Below, in pieces: positions 25,574 through 35,992 of a DNA stretch of 64,000 bases. Position numbers and translations under genes: made by a program. The DNA comes from Undibacterium sp. KW1 (lineage in GTDB: Bacteria; Pseudomonadota; Gammaproteobacteria; Burkholderiales; Burkholderiaceae_D), in assembly GCF_009937955.1 (NCBI RefSeq), contig NZ_AP018439.1, positions 5,084,001 to 5,148,000 on the forward strand, read 5' to 3'. Under the pieces are notes generated by a model. That model searched no databases, was not told the DNA's origin, and worked only from the letters and a program-made list of their open reading frames with translations. Position 1 is the stretch's first letter; each line of letters begins with the position of its first letter.

Positions 25574-28552
25574 CTAGCTTACCTGAATTTCAACTTTTGG
25601 GCTGTCGGCTTTTTGCAGCGCGTGGCGGGTACTGATGAAGCGGTCAAATTCGTCTATGGGAATAGGTTTGCAGAACAGGTAGCCCTGATAAGCCTGACAA
25701 CCAGCCTGCAGTAAAAATTCGCGCTGCTGTTCGGTTTCCACACCCTCTGCAATGACGTTCAAATCGAGGCTGGCACCGAGACTGATGATGGTGCGCACGA
25801 TGTTGGCATTATTTACATCATCAGGCAGATTATGCACAAAACTGCGGTCTATCTTGAGTTGCGTCAAAGGCAAACGTTGCAGATAAGAAAGGGATGAATA
25901 TCCAGTACCAAAATCATCCATGGAAAAACCGACACCGAGTTTCTTGATGGCATGCATTTTTTCTATGACGATGGCGACATCTTCGAGAACGACACTCTCT
26001 GTCAGTTCCAGTTTCAGCAAGACCGGGTTGGTACCAGTTTCATGCAAGATGCGTTTGACGTCATCGACAAAACCGGGATGGCGGAACTGGCGGGCACTGA
26101 CATTGACGGCCAGTTGCATGCCGGATTTAACCGGGTCGTCGGCCCAGATGGTGATTTGCTTGCAGGCTGTTTCCAGTACCCATAACCCTATCGGCAGAAT
26201 GAGGCCGGTTTCTTCTGCCAGCGGGATAAAGTCCAGCGGCGATACCAGGCCACGTGCTGGATGGTGCCAGCGCAACAATACCTCTGCCCCTATCGGGTCG
26301 CCGAGCGCACTGACCTGCAATTGATAATGCAGGACAAACTGCCTGTGCATGAGGGCATGGCGTAAATCGGTTTCCATTGCGGTGCGGAATTCCAGCGCGG
26401 CCTGCATGCTGGGGTCAAAGAAGCGCACACTGTTTTTACCGAGTGCCTTGGCCTGGTACATGGCCATGTCGGCGCGACGCAATAATTCATCGATGCCAAC
26501 AGCTTCGGCACCAAACATGGTGATACCTATACTGCCTGAACTTTCATAATCAATATGCCCAAGATTGACGGTCTGGCTCAGGGTAATGCGGATTTTTTCT
26601 GCGACGTTTTCAGCCAGGCCGGCAGCATATTGCAGGTCTTCATGCAAGCCTTCGAGCAAGACCACGAATTCATCACCACCGGTGCGCGAAACCGTATCAT
26701 CGGCACGTATGCAGGCATGGATGCGCTTTCCTATCTGGGTCAGCAGCAAGTCACCCATATTGTGACCTTGCGTATCATTCAGGGTTTTGAAGTTGTCCAG
26801 ATCTATCATTAAAATCGCGCCGTAACGCTGATGCCTGCGGCTTAACGACAAGGCGCGCGCCAGCCTGTCGAGCAAGAGGCGGCGGTTAGGCAAACCCGTG
26901 AGTGGGTCAAAGAAAGCCAGTTGATGGATTTTTTCTTCGGAGACCTTGTGCTCGGTGATGTCATTGAAAGAACCAACGTAATTACTGACCTTGCCGTCTT
27001 CATCGAGTACTGCAGAAATGACCAGGCGCTCGGAGTAGATTTCACCATTCTTGCGGCGGTTCCACAATTCGCCTTGCCAGTGGTGATTACGGCATATCTC
27101 TTCCCACATCTGGCTGTAAAAAGACTCGTCGTGGCGACCGGATTGCAACAACCTGGTGCCCTGGCCTACGGCCTCGCTGGCTTCATAACCGGTAATGCGG
27201 GTAAATGCCTTATTGACACGCAGGATGACCAGGTTGGCATCGGTGATCAGGATGCCTTCTTCTGTTTCAAAGGCCATGGCGGCGATTTCGAGTTCCTTGT
27301 CGGCCAGCTTTTTATCTGTGATGTCACGCAACAGGGCAACGTATTGTTGCAAAACATTTTTCTGGTCATACACGGGGGTCAACAACAGCTCCAGCCATGA
27401 CAACTGGCCATTGTCGGCCTTGCGGCTGTATTCCAGCGTCAGCGGTTTTTTTTCCTGATTGTCTTGCGCCAGCATGGTGGCAACAGCAGGTGTGAATAAG
27501 TCGCCGAGTTTTTTTTCATATAAGGCGTGCTCAGCATAGCCACTTAAATGACAGGCAGCTTCGTTGACGTAGTTGATATGACCATCACGTGCGGCGATCA
27601 TGACGCCTTGCGAAGTTGCGCTCAGGGCTTCATTGCGCAGGCGTAGCAGGGCTTCACTTTCTCGCAATTCTTCGGCATTGAGTTCGCGCTGACGGCGTTT
27701 GATGGTTGATTGGTAACTGAGCATCCATGCCATCAGGCAGACGATGAGGCCAAAAACCTCAATGAATCTGGATAACCTGGTCGTGCCTTGCCAGCCGCCA
27801 TGCGGCAAGGCAGCCAGTTCCCAGCTACCGCCCGGCAAGATGATGCTCTGTCTGACAGCATCGCCAGTAAACAAATTGGCTTCACCGAGAAATACTTCAC
27901 CCTTGCTGCCCTTGGCATCGCGGCCACGTATGGCAAGATTGATTTCATTTTGCACCTGGGCGATACCAGCCTGCTCCATCAATTGGTCATAATTAACGAC
28001 CATGGCGATAGAACCCAGGAACTCGTCGCGGTTTTCATGCTGATAAACAGGAATACGTACCACCAGCCCGACACCGCCCTGCACCAGGGTCAGTGGCCCG
28101 GCTATCTGTATGGTGTGTTCTTCTATCATGCGCTGATAGACTGGCCATTGCTTGGGCAACTGGCGATAATCAACACCGAGGATTTTTTCATTCCCTTTAT
28201 AAGGGTAAACATAGCTGGCTACCGTGCCTTTGACGAGCACCAGATTGCGTATGCTGGAATTGGCACTGGCCACTTCAGCCGCCAGTACCTTGAATTCCTG
28301 ATCAGATAAATCCGGCTTGGTGGCGAAGGTGACAGCCAGTACGCGGGCGGCAGAAATATTTGAAGTCATACCAGTACCGAGCTTGGTACGCAAGACCACC
28401 AGTTTTTCTATGATGTCGACTTTTTGCTTTTGTATTGCCAGTTCGCGTTCATTATTGTCCAGGGCCCACAAACCCAGGAACACAATCAGGGCTACCCCCA
28501 AGGCAAAAAGCCTGGGGTATCTGGATGACAAGCCGATATATGATTTATCCAT
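25574..28552 (-). CDS. CHASE-PAS-PAS-GGDEF-EAL cyclic-di-GMP protein
   Basis: 992 residues from the ATG at 28552. Order: N-terminal membrane helix (about 15-30), periplasmic CHASE sensor (about 50-220), second membrane helix (about 265-285), two PAS domains (about 310-550), then GGDEF and EAL. The synthase signature is intact (G625-GDEF), with an RADD inhibitory site at 616-619. The phosphodiesterase signature reads E757-V-L with later conserved KLELTESV and DDFGTGYSSL, so both activities may work. It sits alone, downstream of nothing obvious, and would tune c-di-GMP in response to a periplasmic ligand. Confidence 0.93.
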   Translation of the reverse strand: MDKSYIGLSSRYPRLFALGVALIVFLGLWALDNNERELAIQKQKVDIIEKLVVLRTKLGTGMTSNISAARVLAVTFATKPDLSDQEFKVLAAEVASANSSIRNLVLVKGTVASYVYPYKGNEKILGVDYRQLPKQWPVYQRMIEEHTIQIAGPLTLVQGGVGLVVRIPVYQHENRDEFLGSIAMVVNYDQLMEQAGIAQVQNEINLAIRGRDAKGSKGEVFLGEANLFTGDAVRQSIILPGGSWELAALPHGGWQGTTRLSRFIEVFGLIVCLMAWMLSYQSTIKRRQRELNAEELRESEALLRLRNEALSATSQGVMIAARDGHINYVNEAACHLSGYAEHALYEKKLGDLFTPAVATMLAQDNQEKKPLTLEYSRKADNGQLSWLELLLTPVYDQKNVLQQYVALLRDITDKKLADKELEIAAMAFETEEGILITDANLVILRVNKAFTRITGYEASEAVGQGTRLLQSGRHDESFYSQMWEEICRNHHWQGELWNRRKNGEIYSERLVISAVLDEDGKVSNYVGSFNDITEHKVSEEKIHQLAFFDPLTGLPNRRLLLDRLARALSLSRRHQRYGAILMIDLDNFKTLNDTQGHNMGDLLLTQIGKRIHACIRADDTVSRTGGDEFVVLLEGLHEDLQYAAGLAENVAEKIRITLSQTVNLGHIDYESSGSIGITMFGAEAVGIDELLRRADMAMYQAKALGKNSVRFFDPSMQAALEFRTAMETDLRHALMHRQFVLHYQLQVSALGDPIGAEVLLRWHHPARGLVSPLDFIPLAEETGLILPIGLWVLETACKQITIWADDPVKSGMQLAVNVSARQFRHPGFVDDVKRILHETGTNPVLLKLELTESVVLEDVAIVIEKMHAIKKLGVGFSMDDFGTGYSSLSYLQRLPLTQLKIDRSFVHNLPDDVNNANIVRTIISLGASLDLNVIAEGVETEQQREFLLQAGCQAYQGYLFCKPIPIDEFDRFISTRHALQKADSPKVEIQVS

Positions 28553-28776
28553 CAAGGCGATAAGTGTCCTGAAAACAGGCTGAATGTGCCGCTTTCTTGA
28601 TTTAAGCCATTGCTCTCTGCTGAATTTTTACTTATTTTTTTGCCTGCTTCTGATCAATCTTTTAACTCAGGAGCAACAATAAATTGCTTTTATCATAGTA
28701 GCAGAATGCCATATGGGTGACAGGCAGAATTACACCCTTGATGCGCAAGAAATGGTTAAGCTGTCTGGCAACAACA

Positions 28777-28812
28777 AAAAAGCCTGTCCAAACAAGTTTG
28801 AACAGGCTTTTT
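28777..28812. terminator. Strong terminator after dnaJ
   Basis: A 17-bp stem with one mismatch (AAAAAGCCTGTCCAAAC against GTTTGAACAGGCTTTTT) and a 2-nt loop, with A- and T-tracts at the ends. It lies 59 bp after the dnaJ stop. The rest of the 315-bp gap between dnaJ and the c-di-GMP gene start (28553-28870) holds no gene that I can see. Confidence 0.9.
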
Positions 28813-28870
28813 CAGTTTATTTTGCAGGTCTTTTTGCAAAATAATCAGGATGCGGCTTTATTCTGCAACT

Positions 28871-29989
28871 TCATTCAAAGAATTTCTTGACCTTGTCCAT
28901 CCAGGTTTTGCTTTGCGGATTGTGCTTGGAGCCGCCTTCTACCGTCAGCTTTTCAAAGTCACGCAAGAGTTCTTTTTGCTTTTCTGTCAGTTTCACCGGT
29001 GTTTCGATGACAACGTGGCAGAACAGATCACCCGCATAGCCGGAACGCACACCCTTCACACCCTTGCTGCGCAGGCGGAAAGTCTTGCCTGACTGGGTGC
29101 CTTCAGGCACAGTGAACGATGCCTTGCCACTCAGGGTCGGCACTTCGATATCGCCACCCAGGGCCGCCTTGACAAAGGAAATCGGGATTTCGCAGTGAAG
29201 GTCGTCACCTTCACGCTGGAATACCGGATGCTGCTTGATATGGATTTCCACATACAAGTCACCTGGCGGGCCACCATTGACGCCCGGTTCACCATTGCCG
29301 GATGAGCGTATGCGCATGCCGTCATCGATACCTGCAGGAATTTTGACTTCCAGCGTCTTGTTACGCTTGATACGACCAACGCCGGAACAGCTAGGGCAAG
29401 GGTCAGGAATCATCTTGCCTGTGCCATGACATTTGGGGCAGGTCTGCTGTATGCTGAACAAGCCTTGCTGCATGCGCACCTGGCCATGTCCGGCGCAAGT
29501 GGTACAGGTAACAGGTGAAGTGCCTGGCTTGGCACCAGAACCATGACAAGTCTCGCAAGAATCCCAGCTAGGTACGCGGATGGTGGTATCAAAACCGTTG
29601 GCAGCCTGTTCCAGTGTGATCTCAAGGTTGTAGCGCAAATCAGCACCACGGTACACTTGCGGGCCCGCATTGCGACGGCCACCACCAAAGATGTCACCAA
29701 AAATATCGCCAAAGGCATCCGCAAAACCACCTGCGCCACCACCACCGCCGCCACCCATATTCGGATCGACACCGGCGTGACCATAGCGGTCATAGGCATC
29801 GCGCTTCTGGCTGTCGGACAACATCTCGTAAGCCTCTTTGGCTTCCTTGAATTTTTCTTCCGCGACCTTGCTGTCCGGATTGCGGTCCGGATGGTATTTC
29901 ATCGCCAGCTTGCGGTAAGCCTTTTTGATTTCTTCTTCAGTGGCGTTTTTGCCCAACCCAAGAATCTCGTAAAAATCACGCTTCGCCAT
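28871..29989 (-). CDS. dnaJ: DnaJ (Hsp40) co-chaperone
   Basis: 372 residues, normal length. J domain with HPD (residues 33-35), Gly/Phe linker rich in GGGGGGG, and a zinc region with four CxxCxGxG-type repeats ([32 protein letters not shown]), then the C-terminal substrate-binding domain. It stimulates DnaK ATPase and delivers unfolded clients. It lies 158 bp after dnaK in the order grpE-dnaK-dnaJ, with three hairpins between. Confidence 0.98.
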   Translation of the reverse strand: MAKRDFYEILGLGKNATEEEIKKAYRKLAMKYHPDRNPDSKVAEEKFKEAKEAYEMLSDSQKRDAYDRYGHAGVDPNMGGGGGGGAGGFADAFGDIFGDIFGGGRRNAGPQVYRGADLRYNLEITLEQAANGFDTTIRVPSWDSCETCHGSGAKPGTSPVTCTTCAGHGQVRMQQGLFSIQQTCPKCHGTGKMIPDPCPSCSGVGRIKRNKTLEVKIPAGIDDGMRIRSSGNGEPGVNGGPPGDLYVEIHIKQHPVFQREGDDLHCEIPISFVKAALGGDIEVPTLSGKASFTVPEGTQSGKTFRLRSKGVKGVRSGYAGDLFCHVVIETPVKLTEKQKELLRDFEKLTVEGGSKHNPQSKTWMDKVKKFFE

Positions 29990-30055
29990 CTCTTGTTAAC
30001 CTCAGTATTGTTCTTGAACTTATGCTGCGGACTTAAGCATTAGCCTAAGCGCAAA

Positions 30056-30137
30056 CGCCGGGTCAGCACCGCAAAGCGAGCCACCCGGCGCGTCATGACG
30101 GGCAAGCCCGTCATATCAGTGGACTGGAACAGTCCAC
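30056..30137. other. Cluster of three hairpins between dnaK and dnaJ
   Basis: Stem 1: CGCCGGGT (30056-30063) with ACCCGGCG (30083-30090). Stem 2: ATGACGGGC / GCCCGTCAT (30095-30114). Stem 3: GTGGACTG-GAA-CAGTCCAC (30119-30137), ending 10 bp before the dnaK stop codon. None is followed by a U-run, so processing or stabilisation of the dnaK message is more likely than termination. Confidence 0.7.
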
Positions 30138-30147
30138 CGGCGACGTC

Positions 30148-32088
30148 TTACTTGCTGTCTTTGACTTCCTTGAAGTCAGCATCCACGACATCATCATCTT
30201 TTGGTTTGGCTTCTGCACCAGCAGCGCCTGCACCACCGGCCGCACCTGCTGCTGCCTGTTGTGCCTGCATGTCGGCATAGACTTTTTCACCCAGCTTTTG
30301 TGATGCGGTGGACAATGCGCCCAGCTTGGTGTCGATCTCTGCCTTGTCACCGGATTTCAAGACATCTTCCAGTTCCTTGATGGCAGCTTCGATTTTCTCT
30401 TTTTCGCCAGCTTCCAGTTTGTCGCCATGTTCAGCCAGCGCTTTTTTGGTGGAGTGCACCAGCGCGTCGCCCTGATTACGGGACTCGGCCAATTCCTTGA
30501 CCTTTTTGTCTTCTTCCGCGTTCAGTTCAGCATCTTTGACCATTTTCTGGATTTCATCTTCGGTCAAACCAGAATTGGCCTTGATGGTGATCTTGTTTTC
30601 TTTGCCAGTAGCTTTGTCTTTGGCACCTACGTGCAAGATACCATTGGCGTCGATGTCAAAAGTCACTTCAATCTGTGGTGTACCACGTGCTGCTGGTGGG
30701 ATACCTTCGAGATTGAATTCGCCCAGGCCTTTATTACCGGCAGCGATTTCGCGCTCACCCTGATAAACCTTGATCGTCACCGCAGGCTGGTTGTCGTCTG
30801 CAGTAGAGAACACCTGACTGAACTTGGTCGGGATAGTCGTATTTTTCTGGATCATCTTGGTCATGACGCCGCCCAGGGTTTCGATACCCAGGGACAAAGG
30901 TGTCACGTCCAGCAGCAACAGGTCTTTACGGTCACCAGACAGGACAGAACCCTGGATCGCTGCACCAACGGCAACGGCTTCATCAGGATTAACGTCTTTA
31001 CGTGGTTCTTTACCAAAGAATTCCTTGACCACGTCCTGCACTTTAGGCATACGTGTCATACCACCAACGAGGATGATGTCATCGATGTCAGTTGTCTTAA
31101 CGCCTGCATCCTTGATCGCCATGCGGCAAGGTTCGATCGTTTTCTGGATCAGTTCTTCTACCAGGGCTTCCAGTTTTGCACGTGTGATTTTCAGGTTCAA
31201 ATGCACAGGTGCGCCGTTTGCCATGGCGATGTAAGGCTCGTTGATCTCAGTCTGTTGTGAGCTCGACAATTCGATTTTTGCACGTTCGGCAGATGCCTTG
31301 ATACGTTGCAAAGCGATAGGGTCTTTGGACAAGTCCAGACCATTGATCTTTTTGAATTCATCGATGATGTAATCGATGATGCGTTGATCGAAATCTTCAC
31401 CACCGAGGAAAGTATCGCCGTTCGTGGACAATACTTCGAATTGCATTTCGCCATCTACGTCAGCGATTTCAATGATGGAGACGTCGAAAGTACCGCCGCC
31501 CAAGTCATACACGGCAATCTTGCGGTCGCCTTTTTCTTTTTTGTCCAGACCAAAGGCCAGCGCAGCAGCAGTTGGCTCATTGATGATGCGTTTGACATCC
31601 AGACCGGCGATACGGCCTGCATCTTTGGTTGCCTGACGTTGTGCATCGTTAAAGTAGGCAGGAACAGTGATGACTGCTTCTGTCACTTCTTCACCGAGGT
31701 AATCCTCAGCGGTTTTTTTCATTTTGCGCAAAACTTCAGCAGAGATTTGCGGTGGAGCCAGTTTTTTGTCGCGCACGGACACCCATGCATCGCCATTGTC
31801 AGCTTTGGAAATGGAGTAAGGCATCAGACCTATGTCTTTTTGCACTTCTTTTTCTTCGAACTTGCGACCGATCAAGCGTTTTACCGCAAACAGCGTGTTC
31901 TTGGGATTTGTAACAGCCTGGCGTTTGGCGGACGCGCCAACCAGGATTTCACCGTCTTCTTGATACGCAATAATGGAAGGCGTAGTACGTGCACCTTCTG
32001 CATTTTCTATCACTTTTGGCTGACCGCCTTCCATGATAGCAACGCAAGAATTGGTAGTACCCAAATCAATACCAATCATTTTTCCCAT
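30148..32088 (-). CDS. dnaK: DnaK (Hsp70) chaperone
   Basis: 646 residues, normal length. The N-terminal ATPase domain starts [22 protein letters not shown]; [11 protein letters not shown] and the glycine-rich [10 protein letters not shown] are intact. The substrate-binding domain and the lid follow, ending in an Ala/Gly-rich linker and the acidic tail DADFKEVKD. Preceded by GAGGGAA. Works with DnaJ and GrpE in folding and in control of sigma-32. A possible heat-shock promoter of its own lies at 32177-32202. Confidence 0.98.
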   Translation of the reverse strand: MGKMIGIDLGTTNSCVAIMEGGQPKVIENAEGARTTPSIIAYQEDGEILVGASAKRQAVTNPKNTLFAVKRLIGRKFEEKEVQKDIGLMPYSISKADNGDAWVSVRDKKLAPPQISAEVLRKMKKTAEDYLGEEVTEAVITVPAYFNDAQRQATKDAGRIAGLDVKRIINEPTAAALAFGLDKKEKGDRKIAVYDLGGGTFDVSIIEIADVDGEMQFEVLSTNGDTFLGGEDFDQRIIDYIIDEFKKINGLDLSKDPIALQRIKASAERAKIELSSSQQTEINEPYIAMANGAPVHLNLKITRAKLEALVEELIQKTIEPCRMAIKDAGVKTTDIDDIILVGGMTRMPKVQDVVKEFFGKEPRKDVNPDEAVAVGAAIQGSVLSGDRKDLLLLDVTPLSLGIETLGGVMTKMIQKNTTIPTKFSQVFSTADDNQPAVTIKVYQGEREIAAGNKGLGEFNLEGIPPAARGTPQIEVTFDIDANGILHVGAKDKATGKENKITIKANSGLTEDEIQKMVKDAELNAEEDKKVKELAESRNQGDALVHSTKKALAEHGDKLEAGEKEKIEAAIKELEDVLKSGDKAEIDTKLGALSTASQKLGEKVYADMQAQQAAAGAAGGAGAAGAEAKPKDDDVVDADFKEVKDSK

Positions 32089-32176
32089 GATAATTCCCTC
32101 AGAATGTAGATTTTTTTGTCAATGTTGGTGAGTCAGTGCGTTTTTTTAAGCTGCAACTAACTCGTCTGTTTCGGAT

Positions 32177-32219
32177 ATATGGTAAAAAACACGCTTTTCA
32201 AGCCACTTTTGCGTGTATT
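32177..32219 (-). promoter_or_regulatory. Possible sigma-32 promoter for dnaK overlapping a grpE terminator
   Basis: On the minus strand, CTTGAAA (32202-32196) and TACCATAT (32184-32177) are separated by 11 bp and resemble a heat-shock promoter. The same stretch forms a hairpin ACACGC/GCGTGT (32189-32194 with 32211-32216) followed by a U-run, as a terminator just after grpE. The -35-like element lies in the hairpin loop. Either function is inferred. Confidence 0.5.
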
Positions 32220-32231
32220 TTTACGCTTTTC

Positions 32232-32834
32232 TTACTTTCCTTGCGCTACTGTCACTAAAGCCGGGCGCAACAGGCGGTCGGCAATGGTATAGCCTTTTTG
32301 CAATACCGTCACGACGGTATTTGCCTCTTGCTCGGCTGGCACCATGGAGATGGCCTGGTGCTTCATAGGATCCAACTTATCGCCCTGGACCGGATTGACT
32401 TCGGTCAAACGATTCTTTTCAAATGCAGAACTGAGTTGCTTCAATGTCATTTCCACGCCTTCTTTCAGCGCTTCTATGGAAGGCGTGTCTATCTTCAGCG
32501 CCATTTCCAGGCTGTCCTTGACTGGCACCATGGCTTCAGCAAAGCCTTCAATCGCAAATTTGTGTGCCTTGCTGATATCTTCCTGGGCGCGGCGGCGGAT
32601 ATTTTCACCCTCGGCCTTGGCACGCATGAAGGAATCTTGCAATTCTTGCACTTTTGCTTCCAACTTGGCAATGACTTGCTCGGCAGTATCCTGTACAGGC
32701 GCTGCAGCCTGGGCAGCTTCTGGTGCGGATGTCTGCACCGTTTCACCTTGAACTACACCGTCCAGTTGAACTTCCGGCGCGGCGGCTTCTTTTATTTCTA
32801 CCTTTTCCGCTTGCTGGTTTTCTTGCTCTTGCAT
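32232..32834 (-). CDS. grpE: GrpE nucleotide exchange factor
   Basis: 200 residues from the ATG at 32834, placed by GGGAGAG upstream; an in-frame TTG six codons earlier is not supported. A disordered Glu/Ala-rich N-terminus precedes the long dimerising helix (about 60-110) and the C-terminal beta domain, with [10 protein letters not shown] and [26 protein letters not shown]. It releases ADP from DnaK. It is the first gene of the chaperone block, 143 bp from dnaK, behind a good sigma-32-like promoter. Confidence 0.97.
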   Translation of the reverse strand: MQEQENQQAEKVEIKEAAAPEVQLDGVVQGETVQTSAPEAAQAAAPVQDTAEQVIAKLEAKVQELQDSFMRAKAEGENIRRRAQEDISKAHKFAIEGFAEAMVPVKDSLEMALKIDTPSIEALKEGVEMTLKQLSSAFEKNRLTEVNPVQGDKLDPMKHQAISMVPAEQEANTVVTVLQKGYTIADRLLRPALVTVAQGK

Positions 32835-32871
32835 ACTTACTCTCCCGATCAAAAACGTACATTACCCCTGC

Positions 32872-32900
32872 ATCTGGGGATATATTCTTACGATTTCAAG
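32872..32900 (-). promoter_or_regulatory. Sigma-32-type heat-shock promoter of grpE
   Basis: Minus strand: -35 CTTGAAA (32900-32894), 14-bp spacer, -10 CCCCAGAT (32879-32872). It differs from the E. coli consensus CTTGAAA-N-CCCCATNT at one core position. It lies about 40 bp upstream of the grpE ATG. Confidence 0.8.
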
Positions 32901-32999
32901 GCTTTATCAGCAAATTTTCCTGAACATCCCTGAATTTTCCTAAACTGAGCTTTCCTGACAGAATATTGGGGCTAGGCAGCCAAGCTGCAAGCAGCATTT

Positions 33000-33021
33000 G
33001 ATGTACAAATGATGTACAAAT
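33000..33021. repeat. Tandem 11-bp repeat
   Basis: GATGTACAAAT occurs twice head to tail about 100 bp upstream of a 31-residue open frame. Too short to interpret; could be a regulator site or slippage. Confidence 0.5.
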
Positions 33022-33121
33022 AAACACATTTCGTAACAAAGTCAGAACAATTCATTACTGGCATCTGCTGCGCCGCCTTCTAAACTAATGAGTAAGAAAT
33101 ATCTCCCCTGGAGGTCTCATC

Positions 33122-33217
33122 ATGAAACTCTCACTCATCTCCCTGCTCTTGCTGGCTTACACCGTTGCCACCGTCGCCTGGATCTGCCTGTCCCAGACAA
33201 ACCCGCTGGCCTCCTAG
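33122..33217 (+). CDS. 31-residue single-helix membrane peptide
   Basis: ATG at 33122 behind a strong ribosome binding site (GGAGG, 7-nt spacing) opens a 31-codon frame. It encodes MKLSLISLLLLAYTVATVAW and then ICLSQTNPLAS. Residues about 3-22 form one membrane helix with a short hydrophilic tail. Its small size, good Shine-Dalgarno and hydrophobic composition argue for a real small membrane protein. I cannot name a family. It lies alone between grpE (divergent) and rmlB. Confidence 0.55.
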   Translation: MKLSLISLLLLAYTVATVAWICLSQTNPLAS

Positions 33218-33448
33218 ACCATCAAGACATTGCAACATTTTCATATTGGCAAGTTTATAAGCCAGCCCGCTACTTTACTGTGCGCTGTTACACGCTGTCG
33301 CGGACTGTCTGTACATAAACAATTGCCAAAACATATTAAATAAACGTATAGATTAGTAGGCCCCGTCAACGAAAGCACGCTCTTCTCAAGTAAAATCGCC
33401 TGTTGCGAGCAATTCAGCAGATTTCAGCGATTATTAGAGGAGTGAGGC

Positions 33449-34524
33449 ATGATTTTTGTCACAGGGGCGCAGGTTTCATCGGTGCCAATTTTGTTCTGGA
33501 CTGGCTGGCCCAGTCAGATGAGTCCGTACTCAATTACGACAAACTGACCTATGCCGGTAATTTGAACAACCTGGCCAGCCTCAATAACGACGCACGTCAC
33601 GTATTTGTCAAAGGTGACATCATCGACAGTGCGCATTTATGCGGCTTGTTTTTTGAATATCAGCCCAGGGCTATCGTCCACTTCGCAGCAGAAAGCCATG
33701 TAGATCGCTCCATCCATGGCCCGGCAGCTTTTGTGACGACCAATGTCAACGGCACCTTCAACCTGCTGGAAGCGGCACGCACTTACTGGCAAAGCCTGGA
33801 AGGCGAAGACAAGGCCAACTTCCGCTTCCTGCATATTTCTACTGATGAAGTGTATGGCACGCTGGCTACAGATGATGCGGCATTCAGCGAAACCACGGCT
33901 TACGCACCGAACAGCCCTTATTCAGCCACCAAGGCAGCGTCCGACCATCTGGTACGGGCATATCACCATACCTATGGTTTGCCAGTACTGACAACCAATT
34001 GCTCAAACAATTACGGCCCTTACCATTTCCCGGAAAAACTGATACCGCTGATCATAGCCAATGCCCGCGCCGGCAAAGATTTGCCGGTGTATGGCGATGG
34101 TTTGCAAGTGCGTGACTGGCTGTATGTGAAGGACCATTGCGCCGCAATCCGCCGCGTGCTCGAAGCTGGCAAACCCGGAGAAACCTATAACGTCGGTGGC
34201 TGGAATGAACAAACCAATTTGAGCGTGGTACACACCCTGTGTGAATTGCTCGACGAGCTGCAACCCAAGGCGCAAGGCAGCTATAAAGACCAGATCAGGC
34301 ATGTGACTGACAGACCAGGCCATGACCGTCGCTATGCGATTGATGCCCGCAAGATAGAAAAAGAACTGGGCTGGAAGCCGCAAGAGACTTTCACTACCGG
34401 CCTCAGAAAAACCGTGGAATGGTATCTGGACAATGATGAATGGACCAGGCAGGTACAGTCTGGCGAATACCTGAAGTGGGTAGCGCTGCAATATGAAGAA
34501 GATGAAGACGGGGACGTAGTATGA
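33449..34524 (+). CDS. rmlB: dTDP-glucose 4,6-dehydratase, apparent frameshift near start
   Basis: An ATG at 33449 behind GAGGAGTGAGG opens MIFVTG and then loses frame. The following codons, read one base over, encode [14 protein letters not shown] and 340 further residues of intact RmlB. Restoring one G to the GGGG run at 33464-33467 gives TGGAGFIG and a 358-residue protein, normal for RmlB. The YSATK catalytic motif and DxLYVKDH are intact. RmlB makes dTDP-4-keto-6-deoxyglucose, needed both for rhamnose and for the FdtA/FdtB branch. First gene of the glycan operon; its stop overlaps rmlA as ATGA. Confidence 0.9.
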
Positions 34525-35429
34525 GTGGCAACAACATGGCCAGTACTTCGGCACGCAAAGGCATTATCCTGGCCGGTGGTTCAGGCACGCGACTGTATCC
34601 GGTAACCCAGGCGATATCCAAGCAATTGCTGCCTGTATATGACAAGCCCATGATTTACTACCCGCTGACATCGTTGATGCTGGCGGGGATACGCGACATC
34701 CTGATTATTTCTACACCGCAGGACACGCCGCGCTTTGCCGAATTGCTGGGTAATGGCAATCAATGGGGCATACAACTGAGTTACGCCGTCCAGCCCTCGC
34801 CCGATGGCCTGGCGCAAGCCTTTATCATAGGCCGTGAATTTGTAGGCAATGCCAGCACGGCGCTGATACTTGGTGACAATATCTATTACGGCCATGATTT
34901 TGAGCCGCAAATGCGCCAGGCTGATGCACAGCAAAGCGGTGCCACCGTATTTGCCTATCATGTACAAGATCCTGAACGCTATGGCGTCGTTGAATTCAAT
35001 GAAAAACGTCAGGCTATCAGCATAGAAGAAAAACCGAAGACACCGAAATCGAATTACGCCGTCACTGGCCTGTATTTCTATGACAACCAGGTCTGTGACA
35101 TCGCCGCCAGCATCAAACCTTCGGCCCGGGGTGAACTGGAAATTACCGACGTCAATAATGAATATTTGAAGCAGGGTACGCTGAATGTGGAACTGATGGG
35201 CAGGGGCATGGCCTGGCTCGATACCGGCACCCATGAATCGCTGCTCGAAGCCGGGCAATTCATCGCCACCATAGAAAAACGCCAGGGCCTGAAAGTAGCC
35301 TGCCCTGAAGAAATTGCCTACCGCCGCCATTACATCAGTGACGCCGACCTCGAAAAACTCGCGCAGCCACTGAAGAAAAATGAATATGGCCAGTATTTGT
35401 TGAAGTTACTGGACAAGAAAGCGTATTGA
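34521..35429 (+). CDS. rmlA: Glucose-1-phosphate thymidylyltransferase
   Basis: 302 residues. The nucleotide-binding loop [29 protein letters not shown] and ILGDNIYYG are standard RmlA. It makes dTDP-glucose from glucose-1-phosphate and dTTP. The start overlaps the rmlB stop by four bases (ATGA). The N-terminal extension before the GGSGTRL loop is about 10 residues longer than usual; an in-frame ATG at residue 6 is a possible alternative. Confidence 0.96.
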   Translation: MSGNNMASTSARKGIILAGGSGTRLYPVTQAISKQLLPVYDKPMIYYPLTSLMLAGIRDILIISTPQDTPRFAELLGNGNQWGIQLSYAVQPSPDGLAQAFIIGREFVGNASTALILGDNIYYGHDFEPQMRQADAQQSGATVFAYHVQDPERYGVVEFNEKRQAISIEEKPKTPKSNYAVTGLYFYDNQVCDIAASIKPSARGELEITDVNNEYLKQGTLNVELMGRGMAWLDTGTHESLLEAGQFIATIEKRQGLKVACPEEIAYRRHYISDADLEKLAQPLKKNEYGQYLLKLLDKKAY

Positions 35430-35446
35430 TAGATGAGAGTTTTACG

Positions 35447-35992
35447 ATGAAAGTGGTTGAAACCGGCTTGCCCGGCGTATTGATACTGGAACCCCGGGTT
35501 TTTGGCGATGACCGTGGCTTTTTCTATGAAAGCTTCAATGCCCGTACCTTTGCTGAACTGACAGGCCTGGATGTCAATTTTGTCCAGGACAATCATTCCA
35601 AATCAGCTAAAAATGTCTTGCGCGGCCTGCATTACCAGATACAGCAAAGCCAGGGCAAACTGGTACGTGTGATTGCTGGTGAAGTCTTTGATGTCGTTGT
35701 TGATCTGCGCAAGTCTTCACCGACTTTTGGCAAGTCTGAGGCTGTCGTCCTGTCTGGAGAAAACAAGCGCCAGTTGTGGATACCGCCAGGTTTTGCCCAT
35801 GGCTTTTTAGTCACCAGCGACAGCGCAGAATTTTTGTACAAGACCACCGATTACTGGGCACCGGAGCATGAACGCTGCCTGCTGTGGAATGACCCGGTAC
35901 TGGACATCAACTGGCCCTTGCAGGATGCACCACTGCTGTCTGGCAAAGACCAGTTGGGCAAACTGCTGGCAGATGCTGAGGTCTTTGCATGA
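35447..35992 (+). CDS. rmlC: dTDP-4-dehydrorhamnose 3,5-epimerase
   Basis: 181 residues from the ATG at 35447, which has a GATGAGAG element upstream; an in-frame TTG seven codons earlier is less likely. The cupin motifs GDDRGFFYESFN, QDNHSKSAKNVLRGLHYQ and WIPPGFAHGFLV match RmlC, with the catalytic His in RGLH. The stop overlaps the rmlD start by four bases. It epimerises the keto-sugar at C3 and C5. Confidence 0.95.
   Translation: MKVVETGLPGVLILEPRVFGDDRGFFYESFNARTFAELTGLDVNFVQDNHSKSAKNVLRGLHYQIQQSQGKLVRVIAGEVFDVVVDLRKSSPTFGKSEAVVLSGENKRQLWIPPGFAHGFLVTSDSAEFLYKTTDYWAPEHERCLLWNDPVLDINWPLQDAPLLSGKDQLGKLLADAEVFA

Noticed and set aside
33403..33448. Upstream TTG start for rmlB in the frame of its main body
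   Set aside because: It would give an N-terminus lacking the TGG part of the NAD-binding loop and has no ribosome binding site; the ATG at 33449 plus a one-base shift fits RmlB exactly.
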